From an uncultured Croceitalea sp. (GTDB taxonomy: Bacteria; Bacteroidota; Bacteroidia; Flavobacteriales; Flavobacteriaceae): a stretch of 64,000 nt of DNA. Location of the stretch: positions 310,001 to 374,000 of the forward strand of contig CANLWK010000003.1 in the NCBI GenBank assembly GCA_947494805.1, written 5' to 3'. Both the position numbers and the translations under genes were made by a program. Numbering within the stretch: the stretch's first letter is position 1; every line of letters starts with the position of its first letter. Below, piece after piece: positions 29,483 to 41,105 of the stretch. The notes under the pieces were generated by a model that did no database searches, was not told where the DNA came from, and worked only from the letters and a program-made list of their open reading frames with translations.

Positions 29483-30976
29483 ATGTTATTTAGAAAAACT
29501 CATACGTTGTTGATTTTATCATGTTTCTTCCTTTTATCATGTGGTAAGAGAAAAAAAGAAATATCACGTACCCTTTCCGTAGGTGTTTTTAAAAAAGAAA
29601 TAAGCTCCTTAAAAGAGTATTTTCAAATCCCGGGTATGGCAGTGTTGGTAAAAAAAGACGATGAGATCATCTATGAAGATTATTTAGGATATAGCAATGT
29701 TGAGACCAAAACCAAACTGGACAGCACGTCACTTTTCCCAATTGCTTCATTGACCAAAGTCTTTTCGGGTATTTCAACCATGGCATTGGTAGAGCAAGGT
29801 AAACTCGCTTTGAACACTCCCGCGAATTACTATTTTGAAAGTGCCCCGTTCGAGCCTACCGTTCAACTTGAACATTTGCTGTCACACACCTCACAAGGCG
29901 TTCCTCCTGGGGAACAGTTTTATTATAGTAGTCGGTTTGGTGCATTGACCAAAGTAATTGAAACTGCTGCTGAGACGTCATTTGAAAATGTTTTGAATCA
30001 ACAGATTATTCAACCACTGAGGTTAAAACATACCTTTTTGCTGAAAGATTCTGTCACTATCAATTCTAGAAAAGAGGTTTTCGCGAAGCCCTATCTTGTG
30101 AAAGATACCATTCAAAATGGTTTTGTTGATTTTGGATATTCTTCTTCGGCTGGTGTGGTTTCGACAGCTAGGGATTTACTCAAAATAGATAATGCCCTAG
30201 ATGCCAACGTGCTAATTTCAGAGGCATCAAAAAATCAGATGTTCACTCCGTATAAAGATGATTTACCCTATGGCTATGGTATTTTCAGCGAAACGTTTTT
30301 AGGCAAAAGACTCATATGGGCCTACGGACAGTATGACTGTTACTCAAGCCTATGGCTAAAAGTACCTTCAGATAATATTACAATTATTCTTTTGGCCAAC
30401 AACAACCTTATGAGTGACCCTGCAAGACTCATTTATGGCAATGCAACGTCATCCCTTTTTGTAATCAGTGCGCTAAAAAATCTTGTGTTTGATAGTACTG
30501 ATATACCATTATTTTCAAATAATCAAACAGCATATAACGGCAGTTCAGACCTACATAGAGAAAACCTGAGAGCACAAGCCTTGGCAGCTTCGTTTATGGC
30601 CAGATTTGATAGTAAAGAAATGGATCACAGTATACAATTATTGCGGCTTCTTTTTTCTAAGTATCCTAACTACTTGGAATATGCAAACCTAGCCTTGTTG
30701 CACAACCTTTTATTTTTAAAGGAAGTTGCATTTCATATGGAAATGGAAGAGTTGATAGAATTCGATCAGCAAATTGTAGAAATTGGTGAACACCTGCTAC
30801 AAAAGCATCCTGAAAATCCGTACGCAAACTATTATCTGGCGAGTTTCTATGAAAAAAAAGAAAGGGTGGACAAAACAGCATTTTACTATCAGCGCATTGT
30901 AGAAGCTAAAAACTTTTCAAACTTCTGGTATACCAGTGAAGCAAAACAATGGTTGGCATCTCAAAAAAACAACTAA
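29483..30976 (+). CDS. serine hydrolase lipoprotein (class C beta-lactamase/esterase fold) with TPR-like tail
   Basis: 497 residues. Lipobox FLLSC (Cys20). The beta-lactamase-fold domain has the SxxK motif SLTK (89-92); the second motif, usually Y-x-N, reads Y148-S-S150. The usual third motif (HxG/KTG) is replaced by WAYGQYDCYSS, so antibiotic hydrolysis is doubtful and an esterase or peptidase role more likely. Residues about 380-490 are helical and TPR-like (HPENPYANYYLASFYEKK). Single gene, upstream of a strong terminator. Confidence 0.82.
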   Translation: MLFRKTHTLLILSCFFLLSCGKRKKEISRTLSVGVFKKEISSLKEYFQIPGMAVLVKKDDEIIYEDYLGYSNVETKTKLDSTSLFPIASLTKVFSGISTMALVEQGKLALNTPANYYFESAPFEPTVQLEHLLSHTSQGVPPGEQFYYSSRFGALTKVIETAAETSFENVLNQQIIQPLRLKHTFLLKDSVTINSRKEVFAKPYLVKDTIQNGFVDFGYSSSAGVVSTARDLLKIDNALDANVLISEASKNQMFTPYKDDLPYGYGIFSETFLGKRLIWAYGQYDCYSSLWLKVPSDNITIILLANNNLMSDPARLIYGNATSSLFVISALKNLVFDSTDIPLFSNNQTAYNGSSDLHRENLRAQALAASFMARFDSKEMDHSIQLLRLLFSKYPNYLEYANLALLHNLLFLKEVAFHMEMEELIEFDQQIVEIGEHLLQKHPENPYANYYLASFYEKKERVDKTAFYYQRIVEAKNFSNFWYTSEAKQWLASQKNN

Positions 30977-31028
30977 TAAAATTCACAAATGAAAAAATCC
31001 GTATGGCCCATCAAGTAAATGCAACAAA

Positions 31029-31057
31029 AAAAGCATCCGCCAATGGCGGATGCTTTT
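31029..31057. terminator. bidirectional intrinsic terminator between serine hydrolase and katG
   Basis: A perfect 13-bp stem (AAAAGCATCCGCC / GGCGGATGCTTTT) with a 3-nt loop, A-rich before and T-rich after. It lies between convergent genes and can serve both strands. Confidence 0.9.
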
Positions 31058-31082
31058 CGTTTTCATAGCAACTTTTAGATAA

Positions 31083-33299
<2,217 letters not shown>

Positions 33300-33315
33300 T
33301 TACTAATTTTTATCA

Positions 33316-33344
33316 CCTTAAAAGTACTACCCCTATCCTTAAAA
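33316..33344 (-). promoter_or_regulatory. direct repeat upstream of katG, candidate operator
   Basis: CCTTAAAA occurs at 33316-33323 and 33337-33344 (TTTTAAGG on the coding strand), 21 bp apart, two helical turns. The near copy overlaps a TACTTTTA -7-like element. The site starts 35 bp before the katG start. Confidence 0.35.
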
Positions 33345-33449
33345 TTACGTAAGCCTTTATTTTTTTGAGTTATGCCAATATTAAGATTGCTTATGATAGT
33401 ATCACAAGACGATTGTTTTTGATTATTTTAGTTGAAACAACCTACCCTG

Positions 33450-34298
33450 ATGAAATTCAAAACATTTTTATATAGCCTGATGTTAACAACGGTTTTTAGT
33501 GCTCGTGCACAAGACCAAAAAGACATAGTTTCAAGCACTATAGATTTTAACATGTCAAAAGACGTTCTGCTAGTGAACTACGATTGCAAAACTGACGTAG
33601 ATGACCTACACTCCATCGCGGCTTTTGCGACATTGTTATCAAAACCTAAGTACAAAGCATTAAATTATCACGCTGTCGCCGGTACCTACGGCATGCAAAA
33701 CGGTTTGTACGTTTCGCCAAACGAACTTCTTGATTTGGCATTTAGTGAAAATTGGAGTGATGCCCACAACGCATATGACGAAGCACTTCAAAAGGTGAGC
33801 ATGTTGTGCGCTGAAGTACTTAAACAAAGTGGTACTGTTTGGATTGCCGAAGCAGGGCAATCAGATTTTTCTGCTGATTTGGCAAAGAAGTTGGCCCAAC
33901 TATTTCCTGAACTCGACAACAATAGTATTTATATTGTACAGCATAGCTACTGGAACGAAGAGGTTACGACCCCTGAAAAACTATCGTACGTAAAAGCCAA
34001 CACGACCTACTACAAAATACCAGATGGCAATGCTAAGGGTAATGGTACACCAGGTTTTCGTTCTCCTGAACCAATCAATTGGAAAAGTGTTGCAAAGAAA
34101 CAGGGGTTGACTCCCGTTTGGGAACTTGCCATTCAACTTGGTCATCAATACAACGGTCAAGAGAATAGGTACCTCAACACAGCAATTGAAAAAGGAGGGC
34201 TTGATTTTTCAGATTTTTCAGAAGTATGCTGGATTCTTGGTTTAGATGAAGTCGCCGATGCCGACAGCTTTTTTAAATTTATAAGCGATGATGATTAG
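33450..34298 (+). CDS. secreted nucleoside-hydrolase-like protein
   Basis: 282 residues from ATG 33450; the TTG six codons upstream only adds a polar stub before the signal peptide (ends ARAQ). The mature N-terminus VLLVNYDCKTDVDDLHSIAAF carries the DxxxDxDD aspartate cluster (45, 49, 51, 52) of inosine-uridine-preferring nucleoside hydrolases and DUF1593-type relatives, where it binds calcium and ribose. Similarity beyond about residue 160 is weak, so the substrate may be something else. Monocistronic, divergent from katG. Confidence 0.6.
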   Translation: MKFKTFLYSLMLTTVFSARAQDQKDIVSSTIDFNMSKDVLLVNYDCKTDVDDLHSIAAFATLLSKPKYKALNYHAVAGTYGMQNGLYVSPNELLDLAFSENWSDAHNAYDEALQKVSMLCAEVLKQSGTVWIAEAGQSDFSADLAKKLAQLFPELDNNSIYIVQHSYWNEEVTTPEKLSYVKANTTYYKIPDGNAKGNGTPGFRSPEPINWKSVAKKQGLTPVWELAIQLGHQYNGQENRYLNTAIEKGGLDFSDFSEVCWILGLDEVADADSFFKFISDDD

Positions 34299-34385
34299 CT
34301 TTTTGCTTTTGTCAATCTGTAAGTAGCTATTACTGTAACTAAATACGAATTCAATCGTCATAAGGCTGTCAATCAAAACGACCTA

Positions 34386-35429
34386 ATGATGAAAACCACA
34401 CTTATTTTACCAGCTTTATTTTTATTTGTTCAATCCGTTGCCCAAGAAAGCGTAGGTGTTCAGCTACCTGATTCGAACACCATCAACACCTGGTTATCAG
34501 AAAATCAAGTGCCTGCTATTGCTATTGGTACCATTGACCAGGGCAAACTCAATCCATTTATAGTTCACGGCAAGAACGGTGAAGACCAAAAAGTTGGCTC
34601 AAAGACCATCTTTGATGTGGCATCATTGACCAAAACAATCACCACCTTGCTCACACTGAAATTGGTGGAAAATAAGTCATGGAACTTAGACGAACCGTTG
34701 TCCAAGTATTGGATCGATCCTGAAATCAGCAATGATCAGCTACATAAAAAACTAACCACGCGACATGTATTGAGCCATCAAACCGGATTCAAAAATTGGC
34801 GCTGGATGAACGAAGATAAAAAGCTTGCTTTCGATTTTGAACCCGGCACAAAATTTCAATACTCTGGTGAAGGTTTTGAATACCTAAGGAAGGCTTTAGA
34901 GAAAAAATATGATACTCCATTTGAAAACTTAGTTGATTCTTTGGTATTTGACCGCATGGGTATGAACAGAAGTCATTTGGTATGGAACAGTACGATGGAC
35001 AATGAGCAGTTTGCCGGTACGCATGATAAATCTGGAAAGCCCTACACGTATGAAAAGGCTTTTGAAGCAAATGCGGCAGATAACCTTTTAACCACCATTG
35101 AAGATTTCAGTATGCTCGCTTTGCAGCTTATCCATAATGAGTACCTTAACAAAGGTACGTATTCAGAGATGGTAGAGCCACAATCGGTAGTTAGGGAAGG
35201 CATAAATTTTGGACTGGGCTGGATTGTCTTCAATGACTTACCGAACAACGAATATGCACTGTTCAATGCAGGAAGTGACAAAGGGGTGAATGCCCTTATC
35301 GTGTTATTGCCGAAATCAAAACGTAGTTTAATCGTAATGACCAACGGTGATAATGGTCGGGGACTCGCCATGAAAACCATTGGACTAACACTGGGTACTG
35401 CAGGACAAGAGATACTAAATAGATTTTAG
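34386..35429 (+). CDS. secreted serine hydrolase (beta-lactamase/esterase fold)
   Basis: 347 residues. Signal peptide ending SVAQ; no lipobox. SxxK motif ASLTK (Ser80, Lys83), a Y159-S-G161 second motif, and GWIVFNDLP with FNAGSDKGVNALIV near the third. Fold and motifs fit class C-type esterases/peptidases, not clearly a beta-lactamase. ATG 34389 is an equally good start. It ends 24 bp from the convergent glyS end. Confidence 0.82.
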   Translation: MMKTTLILPALFLFVQSVAQESVGVQLPDSNTINTWLSENQVPAIAIGTIDQGKLNPFIVHGKNGEDQKVGSKTIFDVASLTKTITTLLTLKLVENKSWNLDEPLSKYWIDPEISNDQLHKKLTTRHVLSHQTGFKNWRWMNEDKKLAFDFEPGTKFQYSGEGFEYLRKALEKKYDTPFENLVDSLVFDRMGMNRSHLVWNSTMDNEQFAGTHDKSGKPYTYEKAFEANAADNLLTTIEDFSMLALQLIHNEYLNKGTYSEMVEPQSVVREGINFGLGWIVFNDLPNNEYALFNAGSDKGVNALIVLLPKSKRSLIVMTNGDNGRGLAMKTIGLTLGTAGQEILNRF

Positions 35430-35453
35430 TCCCTAAAAGCACATCTTAAATTA

Positions 35454-36995
35454 TTAGATACGCTTTAACCATTCGCGCATATCCACTTCTTTGGCGATAA
35501 TACCCTTAACTTCATTTAGGGCCACACGTTGTTGCTCCATAGTATCTCGATTGCGAATGGTCACAGTATCATCTTCTAATGTTTGGTGATCCACCGTGAT
35601 ACAAAATGGTGTTCCATTAGCATCTTGTCTGCGGTAACGACGGCCAACGGCATCCTTTTCGTCATAGGCAACGTTGAAATCCCACTTCAGATCATCAACC
35701 AATTTTTTAGCAACTTCGGGCAATCCATCACGTTTGAGCAAGGGTAAAATGGCCGCTTTGGTGGGGGCCAAAACCGCGGGTATTTGAAGTACGGTTCGTG
35801 TCGTGCCATTATCAAGTGCCTCTTCTTTCAATGAATTTGAAAAAACGGCTAAAAACATTCTATCAAGTCCGATTGAAGTTTCTAACACATAGGGCACATA
35901 GCTCTTGTTTTCCTCTGGGTCAAAATACTGCAGTTTTTTACCCGAGTATTCTTCATGCTGGCTTAAGTCAAAATCCGTTCTTGAATGTATTCCTTCCAGC
36001 TCTTTAAACCCGAAGGGAAACTTGAACTCAATGTCACTTGCAGCGTCTGCGTAGTGTGCCAACTTCTCATGGTCGTGAAAACGGTAGTTATCTTGGCCCA
36101 TGCCCAAGCTCAAATGCCATTTCATACGCTTCTCTTTCCACTTTTCGTACCATTCTTGTTGGGTGCCAGGCTTGATAAAGAACTGCATCTCCATCTGTTC
36201 AAATTCACGCATTCTAAAGATGAACTGTCGCGCCACGATTTCATTTCTGAAAGCCTTCCCTGTTTGGGCGATTCCGAAAGGTATTTTCATGCGCCCTGTT
36301 TTTTGAACGTTCAAAAAGTTCACAAAAATACCTTGGGCCGTTTCAGGGCGTAAATATAGATCCATGGCAGAATCAGCAGAAGCGCCAAGTTTGGTGCCAA
36401 ACATCAAATTGAACTGTTTGACATCGGTCCAGTTTTTTGAACCCGATAACGGGCATGCAATATCTAGTTCTTCAATGAGTGCTTTTACATCTGCCAAGTC
36501 TTCATTTTCCAACGATTTACCCAAACGTTTTAAAATTCCGTCTGCTTTTTCTTGATAGCCCAACACTCGTTGGTTGGTCTCCAAGAACTGCTTTTTATCA
36601 AAACTATCTCCAAAACGCTTGGCCGCCTTGGTCACTTCTTTATCAATCTTGGTTTCAATTTTGGCCACATAATCTTCGACCAAAACATCGGCACGATATC
36701 GTTTTTTTGAATCTTTATTATCAATTAAAGGATCGTTGAAGGCATCTACATGACCCGAAGCTTTCCATGTTGTAGGGTGCATAAAAATAGCAGCATCAAT
36801 ACCGACTATGTTATCATTGAGTTGCACCATGGCCTGCCACCAGTACTCACGTATGTTTTTTTTGAGTTCTACTCCATTTTGGGCATAGTCATAAACCGCA
36901 CTTAGCCCATCATAAATCTCACTGCTCTGAAATACATATCCATATTCTTTTGCATGTGAAATTACTTTCTTAAAAATGTCTTCTTGATTTGCCAT
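35454..36995 (-). CDS. glyS: glycine-tRNA ligase, homodimeric type
   Basis: 513 residues from the ATG at 36993-36995 (MANQEDIFKK); an in-frame ATG six codons upstream lies across the promoter. Class II aminoacyl-tRNA synthetase: motif 2 region IARQFIFRMREFEQMEMQFF, LRPETAQGIFVNF, motif 3 ETSIGLDRMFLA, and a C-terminal anticodon-binding domain (VLAPTKAAILPLL, DANGTPFCITVDH). It charges tRNA-Gly. It is preceded by a TAnnTTTG box only 5 bp from the ATG. Confidence 0.97.
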   Translation of the reverse strand: MANQEDIFKKVISHAKEYGYVFQSSEIYDGLSAVYDYAQNGVELKKNIREYWWQAMVQLNDNIVGIDAAIFMHPTTWKASGHVDAFNDPLIDNKDSKKRYRADVLVEDYVAKIETKIDKEVTKAAKRFGDSFDKKQFLETNQRVLGYQEKADGILKRLGKSLENEDLADVKALIEELDIACPLSGSKNWTDVKQFNLMFGTKLGASADSAMDLYLRPETAQGIFVNFLNVQKTGRMKIPFGIAQTGKAFRNEIVARQFIFRMREFEQMEMQFFIKPGTQQEWYEKWKEKRMKWHLSLGMGQDNYRFHDHEKLAHYADAASDIEFKFPFGFKELEGIHSRTDFDLSQHEEYSGKKLQYFDPEENKSYVPYVLETSIGLDRMFLAVFSNSLKEEALDNGTTRTVLQIPAVLAPTKAAILPLLKRDGLPEVAKKLVDDLKWDFNVAYDEKDAVGRRYRRQDANGTPFCITVDHQTLEDDTVTIRNRDTMEQQRVALNEVKGIIAKEVDMREWLKRI

Positions 36996-36999
36996 TGGG

Positions 37000-37007
37000 C
37001 AAAAGTA
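37000..37007 (-). promoter_or_regulatory. -7 box of glyS
   Basis: TACTTTTG on the minus strand. Its 3' end is 4 bp from the glyS ATG, so the transcript would be leaderless or nearly so. No exact -33 TTG. Confidence 0.45.
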
Positions 37008-37033
37008 AAACAAAGCCTAAAAAGAGCGAAGAT

Positions 37034-37930
37034 TTATTTTAACTGAAACTCAGTTGAAGAAAGTAGACGTTCCCCTTCAAAAACATTCAAGGTATAAATA
37101 CCGGGTTCCAGCGAACCTTCAGGCACGGTAATGGCGTCACAAACACTGATCTCTTTCCCTGTATAGACCATCTCGGTTCGTTTGCTGTAGGTATTGCCCC
37201 CAACAGAAACCAGATTGGCATTATCTTCAATGACCTTCATATCAGGGTTCAAGAACTGAAGATAGATAACTTTGACATCGCCACGCTCATTGGGGTTACC
37301 CAAGATGGTAACACAGCCTCGTAATTTTTCAATGGTTGAAGCTTTATTTGTTTTTAGAGGTCGCCCTGCTCTCAAACGGAAACCACTGCCTTCTGCGTTT
37401 TCCATTTTTAAGTAGCTCTTCACCTTCAATTCGTTCACCAATTCTTGATTCTTCTGACGTACCAAGGCTTCTGCTTGTTGCAAAGAACTGGTCTTGCCAC
37501 GTAGCGTTTCCATCTCTCTACGTGTGCGGTCATACTTGTCTGAAAGCAAACTATTGTTGTATCGCAGAAAATTGTTCTTGAGTTTGAGGCTATCAAACTT
37601 GGCTTCCAATAGACGTAATGCCTTTTGGCTTTCGCGTAGTTTTGCAATATTGAAGTTCAGACGCCCAACAGAATCCAATAGTTTTTGCACCTCAAATTTC
37701 GAATCCCTTAAATCAATTTCGTTAACCTCGTTTTCGCCAGAAAGTCGGTCCACCTCGGCCTTCATCAAAGTCAAATCTTTGACCAAAAGATTTTTTTCAT
37801 CTTCAAGGTAAATCATTTGATTTTGCGATTGGGCATAGCTGTAATAGAAAGCTATAAGAATAGCAATTATTACCGCCACCAATGCTGCCAGAATGATTTT
37901 ATAGTTGAAATTGGTATCTTGAGAGTCCAT
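37034..37930 (-). CDS. membrane-anchored coiled-coil protein of unknown function
   Basis: 298 residues from ATG 37928-37930 (MDSQDTNFNYK). One N-terminal transmembrane helix at about 11-33, then a long heptad-rich coiled coil to about residue 175 (leucine-rich, many Glu/Lys/Arg), then a beta-rich C-terminal domain with GCVTILGNPNERGDVKVIY and GSLEPGIYTLNVFEGERLL. Topology suggests a periplasmic rod. I do not recognise the family. It shares a 27-bp divergent gap with comF. Confidence 0.7.
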   Translation of the reverse strand: MDSQDTNFNYKIILAALVAVIIAILIAFYYSYAQSQNQMIYLEDEKNLLVKDLTLMKAEVDRLSGENEVNEIDLRDSKFEVQKLLDSVGRLNFNIAKLRESQKALRLLEAKFDSLKLKNNFLRYNNSLLSDKYDRTRREMETLRGKTSSLQQAEALVRQKNQELVNELKVKSYLKMENAEGSGFRLRAGRPLKTNKASTIEKLRGCVTILGNPNERGDVKVIYLQFLNPDMKVIEDNANLVSVGGNTYSKRTEMVYTGKEISVCDAITVPEGSLEPGIYTLNVFEGERLLSSTEFQLK

Positions 37931-37957
37931 CAAAGGGCAACTAGTAGGTAAATTGGT

Positions 37958-38674
37958 ATGTTTGGCATTAAGTCTTCAAAGATAATAAACGATATTAACA
38001 CGATACTATTGCCACCGATCTGTTTTGGATGTAATGCGCAATTATTCAGGGGAGAACACCTTTTGTGTACCGTTTGTCGATATGATTTGCCGATTACCGA
38101 CTACAATTTTGATGAAGAGAACGAAATTGACCGTGTTTTCTATGGTCGTGTGCCCATAAAAAAGGCTTCTTCGTTTCTTTTTTTCTCAAAAATCGGTATC
38201 GTTAAGAACCTTTTGCACCAGTTAAAGTATAAAAACCAGGAGCATATTGGCAATTTTCTTGGTGACTGGTATGGAGAAATCATGTTAAAACAGGGTTTTT
38301 CAGCAGCAATAGATGTGGTAGTGCCTGTACCCTTACATCCTAAAAAACATAAAAAAAGAGGGTATAATCAGGTTGATGCCTTTGCAAAACAACTGGCAAA
38401 GCACCTTGAGGCCAAGTTTGTAAATGATGTTTTGATAAAAACAGCAAACACCAGAACCCAAAGTAAAAAAAGCCGGTTGAGTCGCTTGCAAAGTGGTCAA
38501 AATCTGTATAAAGTTAAGGAAGTAGAGAAATTAAGGTCAAAAAAAATACTGTTGGTAGATGATATTGTCACTACCGGCGCAACCCTAGAGGCATGTGCAG
38601 CAGCCTTGCACAAAATTGAAAACATTGAGATTTATGTGGCCACCATGGCGTTCGTACCCAAACTGATGAATTAA
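37958..38674 (+). CDS. ComF-family phosphoribosyltransferase-like protein
   Basis: 238 residues. N-terminal zinc ribbon with CFGC (22-25) and CTVC (37-40), PVPLHPKKHKKRGYNQ in the middle, and a C-terminal PRPP-binding loop VDDIVTTGAT (200-209). ComF homologues act in DNA uptake and in linked DNA processing in naturally competent bacteria; the role in Bacteroidota is not settled. Confidence 0.88.
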   Translation: MFGIKSSKIINDINTILLPPICFGCNAQLFRGEHLLCTVCRYDLPITDYNFDEENEIDRVFYGRVPIKKASSFLFFSKIGIVKNLLHQLKYKNQEHIGNFLGDWYGEIMLKQGFSAAIDVVVPVPLHPKKHKKRGYNQVDAFAKQLAKHLEAKFVNDVLIKTANTRTQSKKSRLSRLQSGQNLYKVKEVEKLRSKKILLVDDIVTTGATLEACAAALHKIENIEIYVATMAFVPKLMN

Positions 38675-38724
38675 CTTTTTGTATCGTTGAATAAATTGTT
38701 TCTTTGTTCGAGAATATCGTTGAT

Positions 38725-40344
38725 ATGGCACTGCTAAAAAAGCTTTTTAGCCTCACCTTTCTTTTGTTGGTCGTTTTTGCCCTATGGCAATGTGCTAGGC
38801 GCGGCACTCCTTCAGGAGGGCCAAAAGATGTTACCCCTCCTGAATTGATAAAGACCGAACCACCGAATCTCACGACAAATTTCAAGGCGAAGACCATTAA
38901 ACTTGTGTTTGATGAATACATTAAGTTACAAGATGTACAGAATCAATTGATTGTTTCCCCACCTTTAAAATACTTACCCCTGATTACCCCTCAGAGTGGT
39001 GCAAGTAAGTCCATTGAAATTACTTTGAAAGACACCCTTAGAGAAAATACGACCTATACCATAAATTTTGGACAGAGCATTGTTGACCATAATGAAGGGA
39101 ACCCCAATAGCTTTTTGAGCTATGTGTTCTCAACAGGAGATTACATTGATTCATTGACCCTTTCAGGGGCAGTAAAAGATGCCTTTAAAAGAAAGGCCGA
39201 AGAGTTTGTAAGTGTGATGTTATATGAAATTGACACTGCCTATAATGATTCTACCATTTATAAATATCCGCCCAACTATTTGACCAATACTTTTGATAGC
39301 CTTCCGCTTTTTCAATTGGAGAATTTAAAGGCGGGCAAGTACAGTCTAGTGGGAATAACGGATAAAGCCAAAAACAATGTCTTTGACCAACGTACGGACA
39401 AAATTGGCTTTTTGACCGATACCATTACCATCCCCACCGATTCAGTGTACCTGCTCGACTTGTTTTTAGAAGAACCCGACTATAGTGTTTCGGTACCAAG
39501 TTATGTGGCCAAAAACCGAATTCTGTTTGGATATACGGGCGATGGAAGTGATATTGAAATTCAACCCTTGACCACCCTACCTGATTCGGTCAAGACCACT
39601 ATTCTTAAAGAACGCGGGAAAGACACCCTGAATTATTGGTTAACGCCCACAGACATTGATTCCATTATATTCACAGTGACCAATGATAAGCTGAAATTAA
39701 CGGACACGTTCACAGTAAAGACCCGAAAACTCGACTTGGACAGTTTACAGCTCAGTCCAAGCCACAATCGCCAAATAGGTTTTGAAGACCAATTTGAGTT
39801 ACTGGCCAATACTCCAATTACCGCCATCGACTCTAGCTTGGTCGAAATCTTTGATAAGGACACGGTACAAACGCCTTTTGCCATGCGACTGGACACCATT
39901 GAGAACAAAGTGTTTGTCGATTTTGAAAAGGTCGATAACCAACGTTATTATCTTACATTGTTACCTGGAGCGATTGAAGATTTTTTTACAACCCAGAACG
40001 ATACCCTGCAAATAGGATTGGCCACAGGGAGCTATGCAGATTTTGGGAATATGGAGCTTACCATTAGCGGAGCGGTACAATACCCCATATTGGTGCAGTT
40101 GCTTGATGAAAAAGAAGAAATCGTCAGAGAAATATATTCTCTCCAGCCTGAAACGTATTCCTTCAATAATTTAGACCCAAAAACCTATGGGGTACGGGTG
40201 ATTTTTGATAGCAACGAGAACCAGAAATGGGATACGGGGAACTATCTTAAAAAAACACAGCCCGAAGTGGTGAAATACTTTCCTGATTTAATCGAAATGC
40301 GTGCTAATTGGGAGCAACGACAGACATTTATCATTGTAGAGTAA
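38725..40344 (+). CDS. Ig-like (Big_5) domain lipoprotein
   Basis: 539 residues from ATG 38725; a TTG seven codons upstream is in frame but would lengthen the signal peptide. N-terminal hydrophobic segment and a possible lipobox (ALWQC, Cys23), followed by RGTPSGGPKDVTPPELIKTE and an Ig-like Big_5 domain (LVFDEYIKLQDVQNQLIVSP). The rest consists of beta-rich repeats. Widely conserved in Bacteroidota near comF-like genes; function unknown. It overlaps the convergent omega-amidase gene by 14 bp. Confidence 0.75.
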   Translation: MALLKKLFSLTFLLLVVFALWQCARRGTPSGGPKDVTPPELIKTEPPNLTTNFKAKTIKLVFDEYIKLQDVQNQLIVSPPLKYLPLITPQSGASKSIEITLKDTLRENTTYTINFGQSIVDHNEGNPNSFLSYVFSTGDYIDSLTLSGAVKDAFKRKAEEFVSVMLYEIDTAYNDSTIYKYPPNYLTNTFDSLPLFQLENLKAGKYSLVGITDKAKNNVFDQRTDKIGFLTDTITIPTDSVYLLDLFLEEPDYSVSVPSYVAKNRILFGYTGDGSDIEIQPLTTLPDSVKTTILKERGKDTLNYWLTPTDIDSIIFTVTNDKLKLTDTFTVKTRKLDLDSLQLSPSHNRQIGFEDQFELLANTPITAIDSSLVEIFDKDTVQTPFAMRLDTIENKVFVDFEKVDNQRYYLTLLPGAIEDFFTTQNDTLQIGLATGSYADFGNMELTISGAVQYPILVQLLDEKEEIVREIYSLQPETYSFNNLDPKTYGVRVIFDSNENQKWDTGNYLKKTQPEVVKYFPDLIEMRANWEQRQTFIIVE

Positions 40345-41104
40345 AGTTGTCCCTGTCCTCTAAAAACTTTAATTTATCCCTGACGGATATAATGTGTGCC
40401 TTCGACAACGAAGCATGTAAAACTGCATCTTTACAGGAAAAGGCCAATTGTTCACCCAAAACATCATAGACCGCTGAATGCCCCACATATTCATAACCAG
40501 AAGCATCTTGCCCAATACGGTTGACACCGATAACATATACCATATTTTCAATCGCACGGGCTTTTAACAGCGCATCCCATGCATTGACCCTTGGTTTAGG
40601 CCAATTTGCGACATAGAGCAACACATCATAGTCTTCAATGTTTCTTGCCCATACCGGAAAACGTAGGTCATAACAGATTAGCGGACAAATCTTGAATCCC
40701 TTATAATCAACCACTACTTTTTCGGTACCAGCGGTATATACCTCGTGCTCACCGGCCAAGGTGAACGTGTGCCTTTTGTCATAGGTATTATATTGCCCAT
40801 CAGGGTGTACAAAAAAAAGGCGGTTGTAAAAGTTTTCGTCTTCACAAAAGACCACACTACCCGCAATCGCAATGTTATGTTGCTGCGTAGTTTCTTGAAG
40901 CCATTGTAACGTTTTGCTATCCTCTTCAAGAGCAATATTCTCAGGCTTCATGGTAAAGCCCGTAGTAAACATTTCAGGCAAGACCACAAGGTCAACAGAT
41001 TCTTCTATGGCAGCTATTTTCTCAGAAAACAGTGCTCGGTTCGCTTGGGGGTTTTCCCAATGCAAAGGGCATTGTATCAGGGCTACTTTCAGTTGTTCTT
41101 CCAT
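40331..41104 (-). CDS. carbon-nitrogen hydrolase, omega-amidase (YafV) type
   Basis: 257 residues of the nitrilase superfamily with the complete Glu-Lys-Cys triad: Glu44 in VVLPEMFTTGF, Lys110 in DKRHTF, Cys144 in PLICYDLRFP. The motif MFTTGF and the overall length match omega-amidase, which hydrolyses alpha-ketoglutaramate-like amides in metabolite repair. Last gene of an ankyrin-NUDIX-omega-amidase operon (1-bp gap). Confidence 0.88.
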   Translation of the reverse strand: MEEQLKVALIQCPLHWENPQANRALFSEKIAAIEESVDLVVLPEMFTTGFTMKPENIALEEDSKTLQWLQETTQQHNIAIAGSVVFCEDENFYNRLFFVHPDGQYNTYDKRHTFTLAGEHEVYTAGTEKVVVDYKGFKICPLICYDLRFPVWARNIEDYDVLLYVANWPKPRVNAWDALLKARAIENMVYVIGVNRIGQDASGYEYVGHSAVYDVLGEQLAFSCKDAVLHASLSKAHIISVRDKLKFLEDRDNFTLQ

Positions 41105-41105
41105 T

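Noticed and set aside
35985-36353. 122-codon plus-strand frame inside glyS
   Set aside because: Antisense to a conserved synthetase; no domain and no ribosome-binding context.
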